From assembly GCA_038502055.1 (NCBI GenBank), contig JAXRKN010000038.1:4030001-4094000 (forward strand): 64,000 bases of DNA. Direction: 5' to 3'. A model generated the notes under the pieces. The model was not told the DNA's origin. It saw only the letters and a list, made by a program, of their open reading frames with translations, and ran no database searches. The stretch's first letter is position 1; each line of letters opens with the position of its first letter. The position numbers and the translations under genes were made by a program. Shown in pieces: positions 35,309 to 46,631 of this stretch. This DNA comes from Tanytarsus gracilentus. Taxonomy: Eukaryota; Arthropoda; Insecta; Diptera; Chironomidae.

Positions 35309-37012
35309 TGCCACCCATGTGGAAGGCCTTGATTGTGTTCTGATATCAACAACTTCTTGCTCATATAAACTTCATTAAAATCAACTGGAATGTTCACTTG
35401 AGAATTTCGAAATAGAAAATTTTGGATAGTATGCGAAAACATCTGATGTGATACCCAGAGATTTGTTTTGTATTATTTGAGGGGTCGAGTGAGTTCAATT
35501 TGACATCAATTTTTTTCTCTCATACACTCGATCACTATTTGCATGAACCCCTGAGACATTTTCAGCAATTTTGTTTTGAATATTTCGAAGGTGACAAAAG
35601 AGAAGAAAAATTTAATGATTCGCAAATAGGAAGCGAGCAGCAGTCGATTGTGCAATTTTTCTGATTATTTTTGATCATTATGAAATGCCTTCCGAGTTTA
35701 TTTTTATTTCAGGGGTTCGAGAAGGTAAATTCAATGTTGAAATGCAACCCCTCACTAAATCCCTAACTACATAACTACATCTACTTCATGCCTTTCTGCA
35801 CTCTCAGTCTATCATGAACAATTTCAATTGTCCATTCACAAAAGTGTTTTCAACTGCTGCTTTTTTGCTTCCTTTTTCTCGCTTGTTTGCTTTATTTTCG
35901 TAATTATTGTTTGTTTGCACTTTAATGCAGGTTCAATATCCATTAATCAATAACTCATGTGCCAATTAATAAAAATTTCATTTCCGGTGTAATTGTTGTA
36001 AAAATGCGTGGGTTTTAATTTAAAAATTGAGATGTCAAATGAAGATTTTTTTTTAAATTTTAATACACACAAATTAAATCAAAATTTTCATTAATTAAAC
36101 TTTAAAAACTGTCAATTATTTTTTAAATCGATCTTAATGCAATCATTTCCAATTCTTCAACCCTTTTTGTTTGCTTTTGTCATTATATCCAAAAAATCTT
36201 TATCCATTCATTTATTCCTGCATAAGGTCACATGAAACATTCAACAGTGCTGACTGAGGATTTAAATTTTTATCACAGATCTGATTTAAACATTCTCGAG
36301 GTATAAATTTCAATTAAGAAGGATTTTAGACATTGCGATCTGCCCTTCGGCTGTTGCTGATCATTTTTATCGGATTTGTCATTGATTTCGACACTTTTTG
36401 ATTTTGCTCTGATTTTAAGCTGATGTTTTGATATTTTTTCATTCATGCGAGTTTGTCAGAAAAATTTCTAAAAGTCAAATTCTGTCAATCTTTAAAATTT
36501 CACACATGCTCACATCAAACTATTAAAATGAGCAATTCATGTCGTTTTCATTCTTTGCGCATCGAATTAGGAAAATATAAAAAATTTCATGCATGTTAAA
36601 TTTGACAAATTTCCATACATGAATTGCATTGCGCATAAGTCGAAGAGCAAACAAGCTCATTGTCATTAGTGACAAATCGAAAGGGTTGAAGATGTCTCAA
36701 TTTATTACAAAATTTACATGACGCATGATTAAAATTTTATTTTTTCACACCTATTTCAATATTTGCATAAAATCCACCAGAACTGATTAACATCGAAGCA
36801 TGAAAAATTGAATATAAAAAAAAAATATCGTGAAAGGGTTGAAGAAAATTTTCACAAGCAATAAATTTTGCGATAATCCGTGACACGCACGAAACATTAA
36901 TCGAGATGTGATCTGTGATGTAATTTTTTTTATGAAATCAATGCGCGGTGATTCGATTCACTGCTAAAATATTTATTGCTCTCAATTTACAGCCAGAAAA
37001 TTTTTCATGGAA

Positions 37013-39900
37013 CCCACAAAACAAAAAAGCTCCAATTTGAGCTCAAAAATCGCTCATATTTGTGTCAAATCTTGAGCTCAAAATTTGATATCAAATTTGT
37101 CAGTGCCTGGTCAAAAATTTTCTATTTTTTGACCTCAATTTTAGATCTTTTTGACCTCTAAATTTGATGTCAATTTTATGTCTAAATGATATCAATTTGA
37201 GCTTAATTTGATATCAAAAATTAGATATATTTTTGAGCTAAATTTGATATCAAAATTTGAGCTCAAAAATTTCAGAAGAAAATTTTAAAAAATTTATTAT
37301 GTCAATTTTTGACATTTTTTGAGCTCAATTTTTGATGTTTTTTTGAGCTCAATTTTTAATGTTTTTTTGAGCTCAATTTGAGCTCATGTTCCATATTCCG
37401 CTTTCAGGAACACTTAATTTAATTAAGTTTTTTACTCATTTTTTGCTCTCGTACTAGTTCTTTTTTGCTCTGTAACGAATTTAAAGTGTTTATATAGTGA
37501 TAAAATTAATTTTTACTTACCGCCGATGATAGGATTCGAACCGTTGTCCAAAGTCTCAGCTAACCCTCGCGCACGCGTAACTGCGTCACCAAGCCTAAAT
37601 ATTTATTATTTCTCACTTGGCTAAAACGTATATTTAAGGTGTTGCTGTCCAGTTCTCTAATTTTTCTCAAATTTTGTTCAAAAATGATATTGATTAATTT
37701 TTTACAAAATTTAATTTGTTAAAATATTTTTTTATTGACGTTTTTGTGAAGAAAAGTTACTTGAGATTATTATTAAGTTTTCTCAACATCCGGTGGATAC
37801 TTTTTTTTCCTGAGTGCTTATAATTCCTGAGTAAAATTAAATATGTCAATATTTCACGAACAACGCGTTTTACACCTTGACTTTCTATATAAAGTTTGAA
37901 GGTATTATGCTCTACAATTTTTTTTGAGTCATGGAGGTTCATATCAACACATTAAAAACCCATTTTGAATTTTTATTGTGAGATAAGTCATTTAAAAATA
38001 TATTTTTAAAAGTGTTTTTAATTCCTGAGTGAATTTGCTTATAATTCCTGAGTAAATTACACATTAGTAGTCTTTGAATTTTTCGTGAGTGAAAATTTTT
38101 TTTTACGCGATAAAATCTTTTATGGACCAAAAAATTAATATGAACATGCTTGTAACTGTTGCCGCGTGACTTATATGTGGCAGATAAATATTAAAGAAGT
38201 AAATAAATGTCTTCCCCATGGCTTTCCGAAAAAAGCACCACCGGAGGAACCAACATCCAGCATAGATAATAAAATTTTTCAGAGGAGCAATATAATGGAC
38301 AGAAACCAGCATCAAGCGAAAAAATCATGTGAAATCTAGTGAAGGAACTAACATCCAGCGGAGGAAGTGACATTCGACTCAGGAACTAACTTCTAGGAGA
38401 GAAACCGAGATTCAGTTCCAGTATTACCTGCAAAAATATTTCAAAACTAAAGGAAATAAAGGCTTGTAGGATCTTGATATAGGTAGATTTCATTAAGTTT
38501 CATTCTTTTTTGTCAACTGAAGCGATTAAGCTCTGATTTTAAATATTTTAACAACTAAATTTTTCAAAAAAGTCATGAAATTATCATTGAAAGATGTCAG
38601 CGCAAGCAGTGCTTGCACTTGTCGAATATTACATCGCTTAAATTATCAATCTATTTATTTTTGAACACTTCCCTCAAGAAAGTATAAAGATTGAATAACA
38701 AGTTGATTTTATATCAAATTTTTAAAATTTACTCAGGAATTATAAGCATTCACTCAGGAATTATAAACAAGGTTTTGAATTCATTTTTGAGCATGAAGGA
38801 CGCGGTTAAAAAATTTAAAGTTAGACTCAAAATAAAGCTGTGTTTTTTGCGAATCCAACGAGGTATTTATAATGCATGATCACTAATGCCAAGTAAGAGA
38901 AATTCCATGTTTTATTATCTTGCGATTCAATTTACTCAGGAATTACAAGCGTCCTCCCTAAATTGATGACATTAAAAATTTTGATGTCTTTTATAGATTT
39001 AAAAGAGCTAAAATGGAGCTCGAAAATAGTTTAAAAAAATTCAAAAAATTTTATGTTCAAATTTTTATATCAAATTGACATCAAAATGAGATAAAATTTT
39101 TCTCAATTTGTACACTTTTTTTGACATTAAATTTGATTCAAAATTTTGATGTCCTTTAGAGATCTAAAAGAGCTAAAATGGAGCTCAAAAATACTTAAAA
39201 AAATTCAAAAAAATTTGTGATCAAATTTTTATATCAAATTGACATCAAAATGAGATAAAATTTTGCTCAATATGTAAACTTTTTTTTGACATCAAATTTA
39301 ACTCAAATTTTGATGTCTTTTATAGATCCAAAAGAACTAAAATGGAGCTCAAAAATAGTTTAAAAAATTTGTGATCAAATTTTTATATCAAATTGAAATC
39401 AAAATGAGATAAAATTTAGCTCAATTTTGAAACCTTTTTTTGACATCAAATTTAACTCAAATTTTGATGTCTTTTAGAGATCCAAAAGAGCTAAAATAGA
39501 GCTCGAAAATAGTTAAAAAAATTCAAAAAAATTTATGTTCAAATTTTGATATCAAATTGACATCAAAAAGAGATAAAATTTAGCTCAATTTTGAAACCTT
39601 TTTTTGACATCAAATTTAACTCAAATTTTGATGTCTTTTAGAGATCCAAAAGAGCTAAAATAGAGCTCAAAAATAGTTCAATTTTAGCTCAAATTTTATT
39701 GCTCAAATTTTGATATCAAAAAGACATCAAAATGATGTCTAAAAATGCTCGATTTTTTTACTCAAAAAATCCATTTTTAAATTTTGAGCTCTTTTTGTGC
39801 TCAAATTGATATAAAAAAGTGCTCAAATTCATTTTTGACAGAAATATGAGCAGTTTTTGATATCAATTTTAGCTCAATTTGAGCTATTTTGTTTTGTGGG
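37013..39900. mobile_element. 2.9 kb TIR element rich in GAGCTC/GATATC motifs
   Basis: The ends are CCCACAAAACAAAA and its exact complement, followed by longer imperfect inverted subterminal repeats. The left arm copy of block X1 (14840-14860) gives the empty site, and comparison fixes a 2 bp AA duplication (37011-37012, 39901-39902). The flanks consist of diverged repeats containing GAGCTCAAATTTTGATATCA. An inner section (about 37810-38960) carries inverted copies of ACTCAGGAATTATAAGC, suggesting a nested older element. The longest internal frames are about 60-70 codons; no transposase is seen. Confidence 0.8.
37525..37606 (-). other. tRNA-like sequence (pol III type-2 promoter)
   Basis: On the minus strand an A-box-like stretch (TTGGTGACGCAGTTACGCG) is followed about 45 bp later by a perfect B-box GGTTCGAATCC. 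The total length is about that of a tRNA, but the T stem and acceptor stem pair poorly, so it is not a functional tRNA. It fits a tRNA-derived SINE head or decayed tRNA inside the 2.9 kb element. Confidence 0.5.
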
Positions 39901-40064
39901 AAATTAAGCAAGAAATAGACCATGAAAAGTTTTTTAATAGACAGTTGAAAAGGATTTGAAAACTTTTTCTTCGCAAAACTGAAAATATTTTAGAATTTAA
40001 ATTTAAAAAAAAACTTAATGAGAAAATATCGATCAACATCACATGCTCGTTTGCATATATATGC

Positions 40065-43000
40065 ATATTGGATTAACTCAATTATTTTCGTGACATACAT
40101 TTGCACTTAAATTTCCCTCTTTTATGCTTGAGATTTTTTGAGAGAGATAAAAATTTTAATTCATTTCGAGTGTGAATGTTTAAATTTGTTTGTTTACGCT
40201 TAAAATGAGAAAGAAGAAAAACTTTAATCCATCACAATCGCCCTTATTTACTCTCCCGACAGCAAGTGTAGAGAGATCATCAACTTTTAAAATAACATGC
40301 ATCATATGTTGCAACTATAAAATTCATCAGTAGCTTCACAATGAGACAATTCGATCGTAAAATTTTTGAGTAAATATTTGGAGAATTTATTTCACTTTTC
40401 CATTTGATGTTCACTTGGCGCCTTTCGTTTAATTTTAGAATTTAAATTTTGTTTAAGAATTATTTGAAAATTATTGTCAATAAAATAAAAATAATTAATT
40501 GGCTTGAACCGTATTTCGTCATTTTTTAAAGTTCCAAAACAAAATATTTTTTTTGATGATATTTTTAAGGACATGAGTGCTGTGATGAAAAAGAAGAAGA
40601 ATAAAAAAAGATTCAATGGATGTCTTCAGTTACAAAAAAGTATAAATTTGAAGAAGATGAACAGCAAAGATCAAACTAATTCTGATGCTGGTTGCTGCTG
40701 TTATTGAGAAGTGTTTATTTGTTCGAGCTGATGGTATTAAGATAAAGACATGAGAGATGAAGGATGAAAAGAGAGAAGCCGATTTGAGATCATGCAAAAG
40801 ATTTTAGTTTTTGTTGTTGTTTGTCCATTTTTGCAGCAAAAGCAATTTCGAGATGATATTTGAGAAGATGATTTGAGTCGAGTTGATGATGCAAAAGTGA
40901 TAATTTCAATTTTTCACAACTGGCGTGAAAATTGCATAAAAAACTTTAAATCAACAACACGAAAATTTTCAAATTTGCGAGACAATTTTTCGAGTTGTAA
41001 TGAGGCTCAAGATTATTTCAACAATAATCATCTCATCAACTCAGTTCAGTTCTCGGCAGCAAGATCAATTTGAATGAAACAAATTTCCATAACAAAAGCC
41101 ATTCGAGATGTGCTGAGAACTTTAAATTATCCAATCCATCATCCTTCTCAATTCTTCTTAGAAATTTTAGTGATTATTCAATTGTTGCTGCTCAATGTCC
41201 ATGCTATGCTGTGGAATTAAGGAAGATGAGTTTTTTTTCTGAGCATTCAACAATCACCAAAATGAGATGAGATGAAAGTAAATGAAGCATGTATTAAATC
41301 GCCTTAAATGACTTTCTTTTGTTGGACTAAAAAATTCATCAGAAAATTTCTTTTGAGGTGTTCCGAATTATTTAAAGAAATAATAAAATTAACACTTAAG
41401 ATTTTAACTAATATATTTTAGAACAAAATTAGAAAATTAAATAATTCTTGAGTTTAAATCGGTTCGAATCCTAAAATTGAAAAATGTAGAGTGGGCTGGT
41501 TGATTTTTTTTTAGATATTTTTTGAAATAATTTTTTTGAGATCAAATTTTTATTTCCTAATTCAAAAATTAATTTAAAAAATTGCACGAGAATTTAAAGT
41601 TTTATAAATTCAAAAAAATTAACGTCTCCAGCCATTCATTTGCTGACTTTGTGGATCTCGCTTGATTTCTTCTGCTCGAGGATAAATTCCACGTTTTGTG
41701 TCTTCAAAGTCCTTCAATCTTTGACTGTAGCGTTCGAGTTGTTCTTTCAGAATCGCATCCTCATGTGCGCCTCTTCGCTCATCATATTCAAGTCGACCAA
41801 TTCCATCGAGTCGCTCAAGATCGAGCCATCCACGGAATCTCACACAAACTCCATTCATGATAAAATGTGATTTAATGTGAACCTTTAAAAGAAGAAAGAA
41901 TAATTTTGTAATTATGTGACAACACGGTTGACTTTTCAACACTCTCTCTAGTTCATTCGATTTCCTACTGTTCACTGCCATGCCTTCAACACAGCTTGAA
42001 AATTTTGCCTCATAAAAATTCAACGTAAAATAAAATTTTCTTTTGTTCTTTTGTCGCAGTTTGAAGGCAACGGCAGAGGCTGAAAATCATTTAAAATTAC
42101 AAACTTGCAGCACACATTTTTTCATCCCATAAAATTTCAGTTAGTGGATTTTAGGATGGTCAGAAAGAGAAGCGTGTGTGGATGGACATGAACACAAACT
42201 AATTTCATCATCATCGTCCACCTTTTCATGCTGTTCTTTATTGCCAATTTCAGTATCGCACAAAAACTTTACGAGATCATCAAAAAATGCAGCACGGACA
42301 TGATTAATTTTAATCGAAATATTTAAGCGTGCCTCAAAAAATTGATGATCGACTAATGACGATAATTGATGAAAAATTCCCACGACGAAACAAAAGTTTT
42401 TGTTTGTTTAAATTTAAAATTGATGAAAATCAAAACAGAAAAATTCAAAGACAAAAGATTTTTTTGCACCTTTTCGAAAGATTTTTTAAATGAGTCCACG
42501 TGACGAGAGTTGTCAACATGATAAGCAAACACGCGACATGCATGAAGTTAAAAATGTCAAAAATTTCAATGCTCGAGTGACAAATGCGCACGAGGGTGGT
42601 GGCACGAAGAGCAATTTGATCTCGATATTCTGATTTATGATGCAATGCTCGAGTCTTTACATGTGTTTAACAGAAAAACATTTGAGAAAGGAATTAAAAA
42701 ACAATTTCGAGACCTCCCGACTGCGTGACCGGAAGTTAGAAATTGCACTTCGACTGTGCATCAACAGCATGTGCTTGATGTGCGATGACTTTGAATGGCA
42801 ATTAGTTCGTTTACAAACAGCTCGAAGGTAAAATTATCACCCAGAAAATTCTTTTAAGGCTTTCAATAAATAATTCGAGCCTAATTGTGTCATTAAATTG
42901 AATTGCCTTGTTTTTATCATCCCTCGACCCTTTTCTACATGCATTGGAAAGCAATTAAATGGATCCAAGTATCACTCAGTCATGCTTCAGGGTCTGTTTT

Positions 43001-43092
43001 GTGAGGGTGGCAGAGAACAATTAAAAATTATTACAACTAATTCATTTTTATGCTCAATTTAATGCGCTTGTTAACATCAAACAAAGAGAGCG
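40065..43092. repeat. inverted segmental duplication, block C, right copy
   Basis: Reverse complement of 26395-29505. Unlike the left copy it continues into the first exon of the CBF-beta gene beyond 43092, so the right side retains the complete gene. The interval 40065-41618 lies downstream of copy D and has no supported gene; a 66-codon frame at 40873 begins with TTG. Confidence 0.88.
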
Positions 43093-43562
43093 AGAAATTC
43101 AGAAATGAAAAATAGATTTTATGAGTTTAATTTAAATTTTAAAATTTCTTCAAAAAGTCCTTAAAAGTTTCAACTCACTTTTCCAATTTCCTTATCGAAA
43201 TCGCATTCACGCTCCATGAGATATGCGGGATGGTGATGATGGTGAAATCCGGGATTAAAAATCAACTGAGTATTTGTTCCAGTCGCAACAAATGAAATTT
43301 CTGTATGTCCTTCACGACAGCCCGTTTGAAATCTCAACTGTCGCTCTTCCTGGGGTCTATCGCGAAATCCCGTGTACCGAACTTCCGAATCACGATGAAG
43401 TTTCTTGAACAAATCATCACTCTCAAATTTTTCTTTTTGATTTGGCACCACTCGTGGCATTTTGAAAATGTAGCGAGGTTTCGGCGGCTCATAAAATTGC
43501 ATCGGATCGAATGGAATCATCCCAGCCAGTGATGGATCGTTCATCATGTTCATGTTCATCAT
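41619..43562 (-). CDS. CBFB: CBF-beta (Runx cofactor), copy D
   Basis: Two exons, 43562-43179 and 41882-41619, phase 0, give 215 residues. It has the complete core: PRYIFKMPRVVPNQKEKFES, VRYTGFRDRPQEERQLRFQT, GHTEISFVATGTNTQLIF and MNGVCVRFRGWLDLERLDGI. Compared with A and B, the intron at RDSE/V is absent, so the first two exons are fused. The TGTN loop is closest to the vertebrate form, and the C-terminal tail (KRGIYPR...NGWRR) belongs to a different subtype from A and B. This suggests two ancestral paralogues, A/B type and C/D type, like the two Drosophila genes. Intron 41883-43178 holds the open frame at 42637-42831 on the other strand. Confidence 0.92.
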
Positions 43563-46500
43563 TTTTTTTATAAATTGATTTTATTCACTTTTTTTTGGCA
43601 CAAGTTAGAGATTTCACGCCACTTGACGAATTCGTTTCGAACGTTTAAAAGCAACTGACTAGATGTGATTATTTTTTGTCTGGGACATGAGTGCGAAAAA
43701 GTGAGAGCGAGCTTTCGATGCTCCGCCCATTTCTTATATACTGAGAGAGTTTTTTGATGTAAATAAGGGACAAAAGTAAAAATTACGTCAAAATTTCCAT
43801 TTTAGAAAATTTTCATTGATTTTTCGAGCTGCTAAATTTTAACCCTTTTTGAATAAAATTGTTGAGAACGAGATTTTCAAGTTTCCATGGTAACAACTGA
43901 AGAAAAAATTGTTTTTTGAGCTCTTCATTACAAAGAGCAGAAAATTCTTTTGACACATTTTGTACCTAAAACTATCTATTACCAATTTTTATGACTTTTT
44001 CTTCGTCTTACTTTATTGTGCTCCTCTCAATTTATCATTCGCTCGGCACTACCTGAAGAGCAATATTACATTATGATTATTGTGTCAGAGGAGTTTCAAG
44101 AAGGATACAAAAGAGCGACAGTTCACATATTGAGATGAATTTCTGTAAATATTTTCGAGTAATTCTCCTTTTCAACATGGCTAAGATGCAGGAAGTATTT
44201 TCTGTCATTATCTTTTTATATTGAAGTGAAATCAATAAATTATATCTTGTAGATACATGAAGAGATAATTTGCTTTTTGACTCGAAATCGATTTTAGAAA
44301 GAAAAAAATATCCGGAAGGCAATGAAAAAATATTCGAGAGATTTTAGTTGTTTGTTGAAAGGATTTTAGCTAATAATCTGATTTTATTTTGTAATTTCGA
44401 TCATGAGATTATTTTTAGATGCCTTAAGGTGATTTTGTTATTTATTGGGAAAATTTTTTTCGACATTGAAACATACTTGAAAAAAATAAGATTTTAACGA
44501 ACACTTAGAATTTAAATATTTATTTTTAAAATTTTTACCCTTTTCTTTAATAATTCAATTCAATAAGGTATTTTAGTTAAAAGTTTTTCACTTTTTGTGG
44601 AATTCCTATTTAAATTAATTAAAATAATAAAGAACCTGAAAATAAAACTAATTCAAAAACAGAAAAGTTCGTTATAAAATTTTTTCATCACTTTTTCTGT
44701 AATATTTCCTTTTAAAATCAAATAAAATTTCCGTCACGTTTTTCAATAGACAATTGTATACAAAAAGTATACTTTTATTTAAATTTACGGCTTCAACGGT
44801 TTTCATGTCCCACGCAGGCACTTTTTATTATTTCGATTAGTTTTTAATTAAATATTATTAATCATAAAAAGAAAACAATTTACAATTGTGTACTAAACCT
44901 AGTTGGTATATATAAAGTATTGGGAGGAGAATTGTGAGCTTAATTAATTCAGAACAAAAAGAAATTTGTTTAGTCTCAACTTAATTTACTTAATAATTTT
45001 ATTTGCTTGAAATTTTTTAATTAATTGTTATTAGGATTCACTTTTTATGACATTAATTAGCTTTAATTACTCATTTCCAATAAATAATTAAATCGCGGTC
45101 TTTTTCTTATAGCAAGACCAAATAATTACTCAAATAAATTAATCATTTCATGTTCAATTCTAAGGCAAAAGTCCGATCGTGTTGCACACAAAACTTCTCC
45201 TTAATTCTTCAATTAGTCCTGTTTTAATTTTTTTTCTAAGGCATTTCCATTCTCACAACTTTTTTTGCTTTCACAAAAGCCAATTTTATGTCAAACATTT
45301 TTTAATGATATGCAAAGAAGTTAATGGATGAGTGATGGTGTTTTAATATAGGCGAAGAGGATGAGCTGAGGAATGATTTTTTCCTGCTATTAATTTTAGT
45401 TAATTCTAAATGTGGGTGTCTGTGTTTTTTTGTTTGAGGGAGTCTCTGGAGTTTTGTAAAAATTAAGTCTTTGTGAATTAAAAGGAAGAGCTTAAGTGTA
45501 AATTTTTATCAGTTTAAAATTGTTTTTACAAAAGCGGGATACAATGGACAAATTTATTTCTTAATTAACTCAAAGGCACTGAATTTAATTAAATGAAATT
45601 TACCAGTTTTTAAAATACAAAATTTCAACGGATTATCGTTTTTTTTTATGGATCTATCAGTTTTTTTTGAAAATGGAATCATCGAGAGTCTGTTAACAAA
45701 GTTGCAGTCAGAAAATTTCAATTTTACACTCGGAATATCAATTTTTGAATCAATTACTTTCTTTTATATATTTATGGCATTTTCTTTTGTCTTTCATCTA
45801 TTGGAGAATTTTGTTAGTGATTAATTCTTTTTTTGGTTAATCATCTTTGTTTAATTTCTTTTTTTATCGCAATTAAATTTTTTATTATTCTTCCGCGGTT
45901 ATAAAACGAGGTTATTGAAATGTTCAAAGAGTTCTTTACAACGATGTGAGTCATATAGAACATGATTCATTCAATTTGCGCGCTTTCAAATATCGCGTGA
46001 GTGTTGAAAGAAATTGTAAAGAGAAAGAGGTGAAGAGAAGATCAAATTAATTTGCTATACATGGGAAACGAATTGTTAAAAGTCATTGGAGAGAGTGAAA
46101 GAAAATTTGTCATGCTTGTGCTTACTTTAGTTATGTGAGAGTTAAATTATTAGTTTACAGACACTCCGGCAGCATCTCGTTTTAATTCAATAAAATTGAT
46201 TGAGCAATAAACTGAAATTTTTCATCGCACATGGGCTTTTTTGTCAAAATCTTGGACGAGCTCAAAAGAATTTTTATGATTTTTTTTTCATAATTTTAGA
46301 AGACAATTTTTAGGGCGTTCAATAATTATTTGATTTTTTTAACTTGGTTAAGTTATCAGTCTTGCATTTAATTTTTTTTAATTGTGAGAAATGGAAAGAA
46401 ATTAAAATTGTTCTAAAAGTTAGTAGTACTGATAAAGTTTCAACTATTTTATGTCACAAATTATAATAAAATTAAAAGAGTAAGAAATGGCAATTAAAAT

Positions 46501-46631
46501 GACGAAGTAAAATAGCAGCACAGTGTACGGCACAGAGGGAAAAGAAGAAAATTTTTCTCGCGAACATTAACAATGAAAGTCCGTCAGACAAAAGAAGAAA
46601 TAAATTTAAAACCTGAATAATAATTGAATGT
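43563..46631. other. intergenic between CBF-beta D and katanin p80
   Basis: The first few hundred bases are the likely promoter of CBF-beta D (minus strand), with the segment GATGCTCCGCCCATTTCTTA at 43718-43737. The rest is AT-rich with short poly-A and poly-T runs. No gene, tRNA or clear repeat recognised. Confidence 0.5.

Larger units (their letters stand above)
35430..39970. repeat. inverted segmental duplication, block X1, right copy
   Basis: Reverse complement of 14783-16425, interrupted by the element at 37013-39900. The duplicated part is noncoding. About 95 bp of unrelated sequence separates its end from block C at 40065. Confidence 0.85.

Noticed and set aside
42445..42645. Minus-strand 66-codon frame opposite to the block C open frame
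   Set aside because: It shares its interval with other overlapping frames, begins in the middle of CBF-beta D intron and shows no domain.
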